Source: Lacrimispora algidixylanolytica
GTDB taxonomy: Bacteria; Bacillota; Clostridia; Lachnospirales; Lachnospiraceae
NCBI RefSeq assembly: GCF_003609635.1
Contig: NZ_MCIA01000031.1
Location: 310,001 to 374,000 of the forward strand
DNA length: 64,000 nt
Direction of reading: 5' to 3'
The translations under genes and the position numbers were made by a program. The notes beneath the pieces were generated by a model. The model searched no databases and was not told the origin of the DNA. It saw nothing but the letters and a program-made list of their open reading frames with translations. Shown piece by piece: positions 48,272 through 56,029 of this stretch. How positions within the stretch are numbered: position 1 is the stretch's first letter; every line of letters begins with the position of its first letter.

Positions 48272-49474
48272 TTATTCCTGGTTATTACCGTCCTGGCTAT
48301 CTTCTGGGGAGCCGCTCTGATACTCTTCCTGGTAGTCTGATACTTCTTTATCGCCGCCTTCCTGGTATTCATTTCTAAAATCTTCAAAGGATGTACTCGC
48401 ATCCTGATATTCCAGACCAAGTTCTTCAAATAGACCAAGTTCTCTCGCCTGTGTTTCACTCTTAATATCAATCTTATATCCAGTCAGTCTTGCTGCAAGT
48501 CTCGCATTCTGCCCTTCCTTACCTATGGCAAGAGATAGCTGATAATCTGGAACAATTACCTGGGCTTCTTTTGATTCTTCATCTGCCACAACACAGATAA
48601 CCTTAGCAGGACTTAGTGCGTTCTCAATTAAGTATGCTGGATTGTCATCCCAACTAATGATATCAATCTTCTCGCCTCTTAATTCATTGACGATAGAATT
48701 AACTCTAGCACCGTTTAAGCCTACGCAAGCGCCAACCGGATCAACATTAACTTCATTAGATTTTACTGCAATTTTCGTTCTGGAACCAGCCTCTCGTGCA
48801 ATGGCTTTGATCTCTACGGTTCCGTCTTTTACTTCCGTAACCTCAGATTCAAACAATCGCTTTACTAGGTCTGGGTGTGTTCTGGAAACAGAAATTCTTG
48901 GACCCTTTGGAGTATCTTTTACTTCCAGAACAAGAACCTTGATTCTTTCGGTAGCTTTAAATACTTCACTTCTTACCATCTCAGTTTCGTTTAAGATGGC
49001 GTCTACCTTACCAAGATTAATGCTCACGTTTCTGCCCAAATATCTCTGTACAATCCCTGTAACAACTTCTCGTTCCTGGCAGGTCCAGTCGTTAAACAGT
49101 GACTTTCTTCCTTCTTCACGGATTTTTTGTAAGATCACGTTCTTGGCATTCTGAGTTGCAATTCTTCCAAACTTCTTTGAATCTATCTGACAATGAATTA
49201 CATCTCCAACCTCATATTTAGGATTTGCCATCTTCGCATCTGCGAGGCTGATCTGAAGCAGAGGATCTTCAACTGTTTCAACCACTTCTTTTTCTGCAAA
49301 TACATTAAAATCACAAGTATCACGATTAATGCTGACTTTAACATTATCTGCTTTTCCAAAATGGTTCTTGCACGCTGTCAAGAGAGAATTTTCAATCGCT
49401 TCTAAGAGGGTTTCCTTGCTTATGTTATTCTCTTTTTCCAGAATATTCAATGCTTCTAACAGTTCCTTATTCAT
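48272..49474 (-). CDS. nusA: Transcription termination/antitermination factor NusA
   Basis: A 400-residue RNA polymerase-binding protein. The N-terminal domain ([23 protein letters not shown]), an S1 domain (GDVIHCQ to about 200), and two KH domains ([16 protein letters not shown] and [18 protein letters not shown]) are visible. The C-terminus is a short acidic, Gln/Glu-rich tail in place of the acidic repeats of E. coli. It follows rimP by 29 bases. Confidence 0.97.
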   Translation of the reverse strand: MNKELLEALNILEKENNISKETLLEAIENSLLTACKNHFGKADNVKVSINRDTCDFNVFAEKEVVETVEDPLLQISLADAKMANPKYEVGDVIHCQIDSKKFGRIATQNAKNVILQKIREEGRKSLFNDWTCQEREVVTGIVQRYLGRNVSINLGKVDAILNETEMVRSEVFKATERIKVLVLEVKDTPKGPRISVSRTHPDLVKRLFESEVTEVKDGTVEIKAIAREAGSRTKIAVKSNEVNVDPVGACVGLNGARVNSIVNELRGEKIDIISWDDNPAYLIENALSPAKVICVVADEESKEAQVIVPDYQLSLAIGKEGQNARLAARLTGYKIDIKSETQARELGLFEELGLEYQDASTSFEDFRNEYQEGGDKEVSDYQEEYQSGSPEDSQDGNNQE

Positions 49475-49503
49475 TTATTTATCCTCCTAATGTTTCTTAC
49501 TGT

Positions 49504-49971
49504 TTAGAAATCAAATGCCAGCCGAATCAGTGCAATTTCCGAACGATTAATCATAAGCTCGGTTCCATCTTCCAGTGCTATTGTCACAGTTTCTTTATTA
49601 TAAGACTGCAATGTTCCATTGAATTCTTTTTGTTTATTAAGCGCTTTATATAAACGGATATCCACTTCTGCTCCAATGCTTCGTTCAAAGTCTTTATCCT
49701 TTTTCAGCGGCCTTCCAAGTCCCGGGGAGCTGACTTCTAAAATGTAGCTGTCTGTAATGAAATCATTCTCATCAAGCCATTCTCCCAACTTGCGACTAAT
49801 GATCTCACAGTCATCTACTGCAATTCCGCCTTCTTTATCTATATACGCACGTAAATACCAGTTTCCTGCTTCTTTTACATATTCCACATCAACCAGTTCA
49901 TAATTGTATTCTTTCATAAGTGGCATCAAAAAGCTCTCTGTCTTTGCTTCATAATCTTCCCTTTTTGCCAT
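49504..49971 (-). CDS. rimP: Ribosome maturation factor RimP
   Basis: A 155-residue 30S assembly factor. YELVDVEYVKEAGNWYLRAYIDKEGGI, ISRKLGEWLDEND and LEVSSPGLGRPLK are the family hallmarks. ATG 49971 is placed after an AAAGGTGGGAGG stretch; the longer frame to 50019 would run through the leader hairpin. It is first gene of the long translation operon. Confidence 0.95.
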   Translation of the reverse strand: MAKREDYEAKTESFLMPLMKEYNYELVDVEYVKEAGNWYLRAYIDKEGGIAVDDCEIISRKLGEWLDENDFITDSYILEVSSPGLGRPLKKDKDFERSIGAEVDIRLYKALNKQKEFNGTLQSYNKETVTIALEDGTELMINRSEIALIRLAFDF

Positions 49972-49998
49972 CTTCCTCCCACCTTTCCAAACAAATGG

Positions 49999-50024
49999 AA
50001 AGAGTGGACTTGCGCCCACTCTTT
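49999..50024 (-). promoter_or_regulatory. Leader hairpin of the rimP operon
   Basis: AAAGAGTGG (49999-50007) and CCACTCTTT (50016-50024), perfect 9-bp stem, 8-base loop, ending just upstream of the rimP ribosome site. No U-run follows, so it is not a terminator; a protein-binding or autoregulatory leader element is possible. Confidence 0.55.
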
Positions 50025-50053
50025 ATCCGTCAAACATTCATGTTATCCATAGT

Positions 50054-50082
50054 AGTATAGCACTATTCCCTCGCTATTGCAA
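50054..50082 (-). promoter_or_regulatory. Promoter of the rimP-nusA-infB operon
   Basis: TTGCAA (50082-50077), 17 bases, TATACT (50059-50054) on the minus strand; start near 50047, about 76 bases before rimP. Confidence 0.65.
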
Positions 50083-50241
50083 GGGCTTTTTCTTATTTCT
50101 AAGGTTATTACTGGAAAATCCCATGAATCTTTTGTATTCGACAAATAGGAGGAAAATAGTAGACATATCTTCACACTCCTTTTTTTCATACATATTATAA
50201 AACTATATCAGATTAGATCAAATCATCGAAAAGGAGGGCCC

Positions 50242-51009
50242 ATGAAACCTAAACTGGAAGTTCACGGGGTCAGTTACTCCTATCATTCCCTTGAGGGTGA
50301 GACGCTGGCCCTTTCTGATATATCTTTTACGGCAGACAACGGGGAATTCCTTGCAATCGTCGGACCTTCCGGCTGTGGGAAATCCACCCTTTTATCTCTT
50401 CTCAGCGGATTGCTGACTCCTGATACGGGAGAAATCCTGATAGACGGTGTTCCTCAATCCGATTCTAGATCTAACATTGGCTATATGCTGCAAAGAGATC
50501 ACCTTTTTGAATGGCGGACCATCATGGGAAATGCTGAGCTTGGCCTGGAAATCCAGAGAAAGCTTGACGGCAGCTCCAAAGAAAAACTGCATCAGATGCT
50601 TCATACCTATGGTCTTGGTAGCTTTGAACAGGCCAAACCATCTGAATTGTCTGGAGGCATGAGACAACGTGCCGCGCTGGTCCGTACTCTGGCCCTGGAA
50701 CCAGACCTTCTTTTATTAGACGAACCGTTTTCAGCACTTGACTATCAGACCAGACTCTCTGTCTGTGATGACATTAGTTCTATTATAAAAAGCACTCAAA
50801 AAACTGCAATATTAATTACACATGATCTTTCCGAGGCAATTAGCGTAGCGGACAGGGTCATCATACTGACAAGCAGACCGGGAAGGCTCAAAGCCATTGT
50901 ACCGGTTTCCTTTGGAGATGAAAATCTAGGGCCATTGATGAGACGAAATATGCCGGAATTTTCCGTCTACTTCAATCAGGTATGGAAGGAGTTGCAGAAC
51001 CATGATTGA
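50242..51009 (+). CDS. ABC importer ATPase (SsuB/TauB/ThiZ-like)
   Basis: A 255-residue ATPase of the nitrate/sulfonate/taurine importer class. Walker A GPSGCGKST, Q-loop GYMLQRDHLFEWRT, signature LSGGMRQRAALVRTL and Walker B LLLLDEPFSALDYQTR are clear, with the H-loop ILITHDLSEA. AAAGGAGG precedes the ATG. It overlaps the permease gene by 8 bases. No binding-protein gene is adjacent, so the substrate (sulfonate, HMP-type thiamine precursor or other) is open. The leader (50147-50187) can form a short AGGAG/CTCCT stem followed by T8, a possible attenuator. Confidence 0.88.
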   Translation: MKPKLEVHGVSYSYHSLEGETLALSDISFTADNGEFLAIVGPSGCGKSTLLSLLSGLLTPDTGEILIDGVPQSDSRSNIGYMLQRDHLFEWRTIMGNAELGLEIQRKLDGSSKEKLHQMLHTYGLGSFEQAKPSELSGGMRQRAALVRTLALEPDLLLLDEPFSALDYQTRLSVCDDISSIIKSTQKTAILITHDLSEAISVADRVIILTSRPGRLKAIVPVSFGDENLGPLMRRNMPEFSVYFNQVWKELQNHD

Positions 51010-51799
51010 GACTCATCCTTCATTAGCCCAGCAGGAATTCATACAAAAAGAAAAGACGCATCGCCGTAATGTGAGCGTTATCCGAATGCTACTGCTGGTC
51101 CTCTTTTTATCTCTTTGGGAGCTATGCGCAAGACTAGGATTTATTAATGACTTTATTTTCAGCTCCCCTACCCGCGTAACCATATGCTTTCTTGATATGG
51201 TAAAAGACAATTCCATTTTTGTTCATACCGGAGTGACAGTAATGGAAACCCTAATAAGCTTTGCCCTGGTAGTCGTATTTGGACTTTTGATTTCCATACT
51301 TCTCTGGTCCAGCCGGAGCATATCTGAGGTTTTAGAACCTTATCTTGTTATGCTCAACAGCCTTCCAAAATCTGCTCTTGCCCCCATCTTAATCGTATGG
51401 CTTGGCAATAACATTAAGACCATTATTGTTGCATCTATATCAGTTGCTGTCTTTGGTTGTATCATGACCCTCCATACCGGCTTTTCTCAAACGGATCCGG
51501 ATAAGATCAAGCTGATCTATTCTCTTGGAGGAACAAAGAAGGATGTGTTATTAAAGGTATTGCTTCCCGGCTCTATCCCTTTGATTATCAGCAACATGAA
51601 GGTTAACATCGGTCTTTGCCTGGTAGGCGTTATTATTGGAGAATTCCTGGCTGCAAATAAGGGACTTGGATATTTGATTATATATGGAAGCCAGGTGTTT
51701 AAGATGGACCTGGTTGTCATGAGTATTGTGATTCTCTGCATTGTTTCTGCTTTCTTGTATCAGGGGATTACTTTGTTGGAGAAGAAGATTCGCTTCTGA
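51002..51799 (+). CDS. ABC importer permease (SsuC-like)
   Basis: A 265-residue permease with about six membrane helices. The coupling loop is AVFGCIMTLHTGFSQTDPDKIKLIYSLGGTKKDVLLKVLLPG, the EAA-type motif of SsuC/TauC permeases (quoted by position about 152-193). LNSLPKSALAPILIVWLG is another family hallmark. It is the partner of the preceding ATPase; the typical binding lipoprotein is missing from this locus. Confidence 0.88.
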   Translation: MIETHPSLAQQEFIQKEKTHRRNVSVIRMLLLVLFLSLWELCARLGFINDFIFSSPTRVTICFLDMVKDNSIFVHTGVTVMETLISFALVVVFGLLISILLWSSRSISEVLEPYLVMLNSLPKSALAPILIVWLGNNIKTIIVASISVAVFGCIMTLHTGFSQTDPDKIKLIYSLGGTKKDVLLKVLLPGSIPLIISNMKVNIGLCLVGVIIGEFLAANKGLGYLIIYGSQVFKMDLVVMSIVILCIVSAFLYQGITLLEKKIRF

Positions 51800-51816
51800 C
51801 TGCAAAGTAATAAGAA

Positions 51817-51861
51817 AGGAGTTTTTACCAAATGGGAAATATCCATATGGTAAAAACTCCT
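51817..51861. other. Stem-loop after the ABC importer genes
   Basis: AGGAGTTTTTACCA (51817-51830) and its complement (51848-51861) form a perfect 14-bp stem with a 17-base loop. No T-run follows on the plus strand, so it is a transcript-end or stability structure rather than a textbook terminator. Confidence 0.6.
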
Positions 51862-51980
51862 AAAATTATGGAATTTGGGCATCCTCCTGTGATACACTCT
51901 GGGGCTTATTTTTTGACATGGACAGACCGCTTCGGATTATTAAAAAAGCTGCTGAAATTGTGACAGTGCAAAGGTTTTGG

Positions 51981-52009
51981 TTCATTTTTAGACGGAAGAA
52001 TGGTATAAT
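51981..52009 (+). promoter_or_regulatory. Probable promoter of the AraC-type gene
   Basis: TTCATT (51981-51986), 17 bases, TATAAT (52004-52009). The -10 is perfect, the -35 poor. The remainder of 51862-52104 shows nothing else. Confidence 0.45.
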
Positions 52010-52104
52010 GCTTTTATTTAATTTTCACGTTGTTTTTTATATGTGCAACTTATATCAGGTAATTATCTGCGAGGGTTGATATACTGGGTAAAGGAGTGAA
52101 GCAA

Positions 52105-52452
52105 ATGTCTGTACAAACAATAGAGTCAATGGCCAAGTGGGTCGAAAATAATATAACTGAGAATCCAAGCCTGCAAAATATGTCATCTTATGTTGGTTAT
52201 TCACCTTTTTACTGTTCTGCAAAGTTTCACGAACATATGGGTATGACATATAAACAATTTCTTGCTCAATGCAGATTAAAAGCTGCTACATATGACCTTT
52301 ACACGACCAATGACAAAATTATTGATATTGCGTTCCGTTATGGATACTCTTCATCAGAAGCGTTCGCTAGAGCATTTTCTCAAGCATTTCAATGTTCACC
52401 ACGGCAATATCGGAAAACTTACGCTGTTACTCTTGGCGGACTCAGTCCCTAG
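52105..52452 (+). CDS. Short AraC-family regulator (DNA-binding domain only)
   Basis: A 115-residue protein made of just the two helix-turn-helix motifs of AraC/XylS proteins (PSLQNMSSYVGYSPFYCSAKF and IIDIAFRYGYSSSEAFARAF, the latter followed by CSPRQYRK). ATG 52105 follows AAAGGAG. Related proteins often carry an additional effector-binding domain of about 170 residues; here the frame ends at TAG shortly after the second motif. It may be a MarA-like short activator or a truncated gene. The methionine aminopeptidase gene follows after 41 bases. Confidence 0.75.
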   Translation: MSVQTIESMAKWVENNITENPSLQNMSSYVGYSPFYCSAKFHEHMGMTYKQFLAQCRLKAATYDLYTTNDKIIDIAFRYGYSSSEAFARAFSQAFQCSPRQYRKTYAVTLGGLSP

Positions 52453-52493
52453 ATGTATTGCTTTCTCCAAATTGGTTAACGCAAGGAGATAAA

Positions 52494-53369
52494 ATGTCTA
52501 ATAAATTTGGAAGAAACGACCTCTGCTGGTGTGGTAGCGGTCAAAAATATAAAAAATGCCATTGCCCTATTGATGAACAAATCGAAATTTATCGCTTTGA
52601 GGGATACAAAGTACCTCATCAAAAACTGTTAAAAACCAAAAAACAGATTGAAGGAATTCGAGAAAGCGGAAAAATAAATATCGCATTACTTGATTATATT
52701 GGAAATTATGTTGTTGATGGGGTAAGTACGGAAGAACTTGATAGGCTTATTTTCAAAAAGACAAAAGAACTTGGTGGCATTCCAGCAGACCTTCATTATG
52801 AAGGATACCCTAAGAGCACGTGTATCTCAATTAATGATGTTGTATGTCATGGTATTCCCTCTGAGCGTGTGTTTCTGCGAAATGGTGACATCGTCAATAT
52901 TGATTTATCTACAATTTACAAAGGCTTTTTTTCTGACTCTTCACGTATGTTTTGTATCGGTTCTGTTTCCGCTAATAATCAAAAATTGGTTAATATTGCA
53001 AAAGAGTGTGTGGAACTGGGTATTTTGCAGGTAAAACCGTGGGGATTTCTCGGCGATATTGGGCAAGCAGTTAATGATCATGCAAAAAAAAATGGGTATT
53101 CTGTTGTAAAGGAAATAGGAGGTCATGGTATTGGTCTGCAATTTCATGAAGAGCCTTGGGTGGGCTATGTAGCAAAGCAAAGGACTGGAATGCTCTTGGT
53201 TCCGGGACTTGTTTTTACTATAGAGCCTATGATAAATATGGGAAAAGCCAATATAATTACAGATCCAAGTGATGATTGGACCATATACACTGCTGACGGA
53301 AAACCCTCTGCACAATGGGAAAAAACAGTATTGGTAACAGAATCGGGCCATGAAGTATTAGCATACTAA
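52494..53369 (+). CDS. map: Type I methionine aminopeptidase with N-terminal SEC-C zinc motif
   Basis: A 291-residue aminopeptidase that removes the initiator Met. The N-terminal 30 residues form a SEC-C motif (GRNDLCWCGSGQKYKKCH), also seen in SecA. The catalytic pita-bread fold has DIVNIDLSTIYKGFFSDSSR (metal Asp pair), EIGGHGIGLQFHEEP (His) and FTIEPM (Glu), all conserved. ATG 52494 has AAGGAG upstream; a longer frame to 52392 overlaps the AraC gene. A second, housekeeping map gene is expected in the ribosomal-protein cluster elsewhere. Confidence 0.93.
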   Translation: MSNKFGRNDLCWCGSGQKYKKCHCPIDEQIEIYRFEGYKVPHQKLLKTKKQIEGIRESGKINIALLDYIGNYVVDGVSTEELDRLIFKKTKELGGIPADLHYEGYPKSTCISINDVVCHGIPSERVFLRNGDIVNIDLSTIYKGFFSDSSRMFCIGSVSANNQKLVNIAKECVELGILQVKPWGFLGDIGQAVNDHAKKNGYSVVKEIGGHGIGLQFHEEPWVGYVAKQRTGMLLVPGLVFTIEPMINMGKANIITDPSDDWTIYTADGKPSAQWEKTVLVTESGHEVLAY

Positions 53370-53384
53370 TGAACACAGATTCTG

Positions 53385-53404
53385 TTTGTCAATAGACAAA
53401 TTTT
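53385..53404 (+). terminator. Weak terminator of the aminopeptidase gene
   Basis: TTTGTC, loop AATA, GACAAA, then TTTT. The 6-bp AT-rich stem is weak. Confidence 0.4.
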
Positions 53405-53575
53405 AGATGAGCACGTGAAAGTTTGAACCTGTTGACAAATAGATTCTGAATTCTTTGTGCATTAACTTTATGGTCATTTACTTCAAAAAACTGGTAAAGC
53501 ACGGTAGCTCCTTTTATCTATTCAACTATTTTGCAGAGCTTCCGCGTTTACCAAGCTTATTCTATTTGCTATATA

Positions 53576-54592
53576 TTACTTCTTCACCACACTTCCATCT
53601 GGATAACGGGCAAATCTTCCCATTTCCCTTTCATGAACTGGCTCATCATCGGGCCATGGCCAACCACCAAACTGCGTATTCTGATAATCCGCATATGCCT
53701 TTTGTATTTCCTCTTCGGTATTCATAACAAATGGTCCATATTGCGCAACTGGCTCATTGATTGGTTCCCCTTCTAAGAGTAAAACGAAACTGGTTTTATC
53801 TCCATTTACCACCGTAATTTGATTTTCTCCGGATAGCTTGATTCGAGAGGAGGGATCAATATTATTACCATCTATGGTAATATAACTGCTTCCTTCATAA
53901 TAATACAGGTTACGGTTTAAGGTCTTAGAACCTGCAGCGATATGAAACTCTGCCTCGGGCTCCAGCTCCACAAGCTGGATTCCTACATGATTTTCTTCCT
54001 TTGCTGCCCATGAATCTTTCGTTGGCTTCAAACTTTTTTTGTCATCATATTTTCCAGCAATTAATCGGATGGTTGCTGTCTTTCCTTTTTCATTTGTATG
54101 CTTTATCACTGGAATCTCTTCTGCCCATAACATCTTGTAATCCGGATCTGTGAATTTACTCTTAGCCGGTAAGTTCAGCCAGATTTGAAATAATTCTAGA
54201 GGATTTTCCTTATCCTGATGAACCAGTGGGAACATCTCTACATGCTGGCATCCTTCCCCGGTAGTGAGCCACTGGACATCTCCATTTCCATAACGACCTT
54301 CCGCTCCCTTGGAATCAAAATGGTCAACAATTCCTTCCAGTACAACGGTAACAGTCTCAAAACCACGGTGTGGATGAACTGGAAATCCAGGGATTTTTTC
54401 TCCATGATACATACTAAAACCGTCTTTTCCTGAGAAATCATTTCCCATTCTTCTACCTGCTAAAGAAACCGCAGGCCCCTGTACCTCATTCCCTGCCGGG
54501 AATTGATCCTGGTGATGCATACATGCCAGAAATGGACTGTCCATCCCCCATTGAAATCCTATTTTTTCAATTGTCTTTATCTTTTTACTCAT
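53576..54592 (-). CDS. Pirin family protein
   Basis: A 338-residue bicupin. The pirin metal-binding motif is present (VHPHRGFETVTVVLEG with two His, then GCQHVEMF with His and Glu) and the second cupin ends in QFGGWPWPDDEP, typical of bacterial pirins. Some family members oxidise flavonoids such as quercetin or act as redox-linked cofactors; the role here is unknown. ATG 54592 has AAGGAG 8 bases upstream, which overlaps the end of the marR gene. It is co-transcribed with and probably repressed by that MarR protein. Confidence 0.9.
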   Translation of the reverse strand: MSKKIKTIEKIGFQWGMDSPFLACMHHQDQFPAGNEVQGPAVSLAGRRMGNDFSGKDGFSMYHGEKIPGFPVHPHRGFETVTVVLEGIVDHFDSKGAEGRYGNGDVQWLTTGEGCQHVEMFPLVHQDKENPLELFQIWLNLPAKSKFTDPDYKMLWAEEIPVIKHTNEKGKTATIRLIAGKYDDKKSLKPTKDSWAAKEENHVGIQLVELEPEAEFHIAAGSKTLNRNLYYYEGSSYITIDGNNIDPSSRIKLSGENQITVVNGDKTSFVLLLEGEPINEPVAQYGPFVMNTEEEIQKAYADYQNTQFGGWPWPDDEPVHEREMGRFARYPDGSVVKK

Positions 54593-55046
54593 TTGATTCA
54601 CTCCTTGTGTTTATTTTTTTCAACAGATGCACTAACATTTCTTTTTCCTCTTCCTTAAGTCCCGTAAAACTATCTGCCAAATCATCCACATGTCTGGGAA
54701 ATATCTCTTCGATTTTGTTTCTCCCTTTTTGTGTGATTGCAATAATATAGGACCTTTTATCATTTGGATTTGGATGTCTTTCTATCATGGCATCTTTTTC
54801 TAAGTTATTAATTACCACCGTCATATTGCCGGAGGTAGAAAGAATACTATCAATGATCTCGTTAATTGTTAAATCGCCTTTGTGGTACAATGCCTCCAGC
54901 ACAGCAAATTGCGCTGATGTAAGACCACCCTGGTTAAAGATGGTGCCCGCTCTTCTATGCAATGCCTGAGTTGTTCGGCTAAGTCCTATAAATGCTTTTA
55001 GATTTAGATCATTTTCTTTTCCATAAGAGATTTTATTTTTTTTCAT
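54585..55046 (-). CDS. MarR family repressor, apparently from a leaderless transcript
   Basis: A 153-residue winged-helix regulator: LTSAQFAVLEALYHKGDLTINEI, recognition helix SGNMTVVINNLEKDAMIER and wing NPNDKRSYIIAIT. It starts with ATG 55046, which lies only 6 bases after the -10 hexamer, so the mRNA should begin at or near the A of ATG and there is no ribosome site; no in-frame downstream start with a site exists. Its presumed operator, a 20-bp palindrome, fills the promoter spacer, giving tight autorepression. The end overlaps the pirin gene by 8 bases. Confidence 0.88.
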   Translation of the reverse strand: MKKNKISYGKENDLNLKAFIGLSRTTQALHRRAGTIFNQGGLTSAQFAVLEALYHKGDLTINEIIDSILSTSGNMTVVINNLEKDAMIERHPNPNDKRSYIIAITQKGRNKIEEIFPRHVDDLADSFTGLKEEEKEMLVHLLKKINTRSESNE

Positions 55047-55052
55047 ACTTTT

Positions 55053-55081
55053 AATATATCACTAATTAGTGATATTGTCAA
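55053..55081 (-). promoter_or_regulatory. marR-pirin promoter with operator in the spacer
   Basis: TTGACA (55081-55076), 17 bases, TATATT (55058-55053). The perfect 20-bp palindrome with half-site ATATCACTAA (55056-55075) covers the whole spacer and half of the -10, so bound MarR must exclude RNA polymerase. Confidence 0.8.
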
Positions 55082-55318
55082 ATGCGTTTTGTGAGTTTAG
55101 GAATATCTGCTCACTTTCCCATTACACCCGTAAGTGATAATCATGGATTGTCAACGGTTACATTGGACGGACTAATATTAAAACCACAATATGCAATTCC
55201 TTTCAATAAAAAGGAAGTCCAGTCACTCATACTTGCCACTTAATGGCTGTTGGTATCAATGTCTGAACTCCCTGTGTTTATATCTATTTCTATCAGTTCA
55301 ATTAGTTTTAAATTATTC

Positions 55319-55837
55319 TTACTTATTTACCTCTAATGCTTCCAGCCTGGCATAGATTTGCTCCTGTCTCTCAACGAGTCTATCCAACTTAGCGTGCAAA
55401 TCCTCCACAATTAATTCTGATTTTAAATTTACGCGGTAATCATTTTCTGCTCGAAGTCGATCTTTTTTCTCCTGGCGGTTTTGACTCATCATAATGACTG
55501 GTGCCTGAAGCGCGGCTACACAAGATAATATCAGATTTAATAAGATAAAGGGGTAAGGATCAAAGGCATGAACTGTAATCACAACTGTATTTATGAGAAT
55601 CCAGAGCATTAACACTGCGCCAAACCCCAATATAAACCTCCAACTACCTGCCACACTTGCTAGACGATCTGCAATTCTATCTCCCTTTGTTGCAGTGTCT
55701 TGATGGCTATTGTTTAGATTTTCAGCAACCTGCTGATTTAGAAGCAAGTGAATGATATCCTCTTCCTCCGATATATTCTCCATATCCTTACATAGAATCT
55801 GACGGACAATTTCTTCATTACTTAGCCTATTAGACAT
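55319..55837 (-). CDS. DUF1003 family membrane protein
   Basis: A 172-residue protein with two central membrane helices (about 68-88 and 96-116) and a C-terminal coiled coil (LHAKLDRLVERQEQIYARLEAL). DRIADRLASVAGSWRFI and DPYPFILLNLILSCVAALQAPVIMMSQNRQ-type sequence (given by position, 93-122) is the DUF1003 signature. Function unknown. AAAAGGAG precedes the ATG. It is monocistronic; the intervening 55082-55318 has no feature that I recognise. Confidence 0.85.
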   Translation of the reverse strand: MSNRLSNEEIVRQILCKDMENISEEEDIIHLLLNQQVAENLNNSHQDTATKGDRIADRLASVAGSWRFILGFGAVLMLWILINTVVITVHAFDPYPFILLNLILSCVAALQAPVIMMSQNRQEKKDRLRAENDYRVNLKSELIVEDLHAKLDRLVERQEQIYARLEALEVNK

Positions 55838-56029
55838 GAAACACGCTCCTTTTCATCATTTTTATTTATTGTAGCACTTCAGTTTGCATGTTGAAAGCAC
55901 TATAAGATAAACTTTTATTTGAATATTATCTTGGACATACTGATATCCTTTTGACTTAAGATACTTTATGTCAAATGTAATGAGCTTCTACCCTCTTTTT
56001 ACTATTTCGCCTTCCGCTCCTTCTATTTA

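Noticed and set aside
52392-52493. N-terminal extension of methionine aminopeptidase
   Set aside because: The frame overlaps the AraC-type gene; the SEC-C motif begins at the ATG 52494, which has its own AAGGAG.
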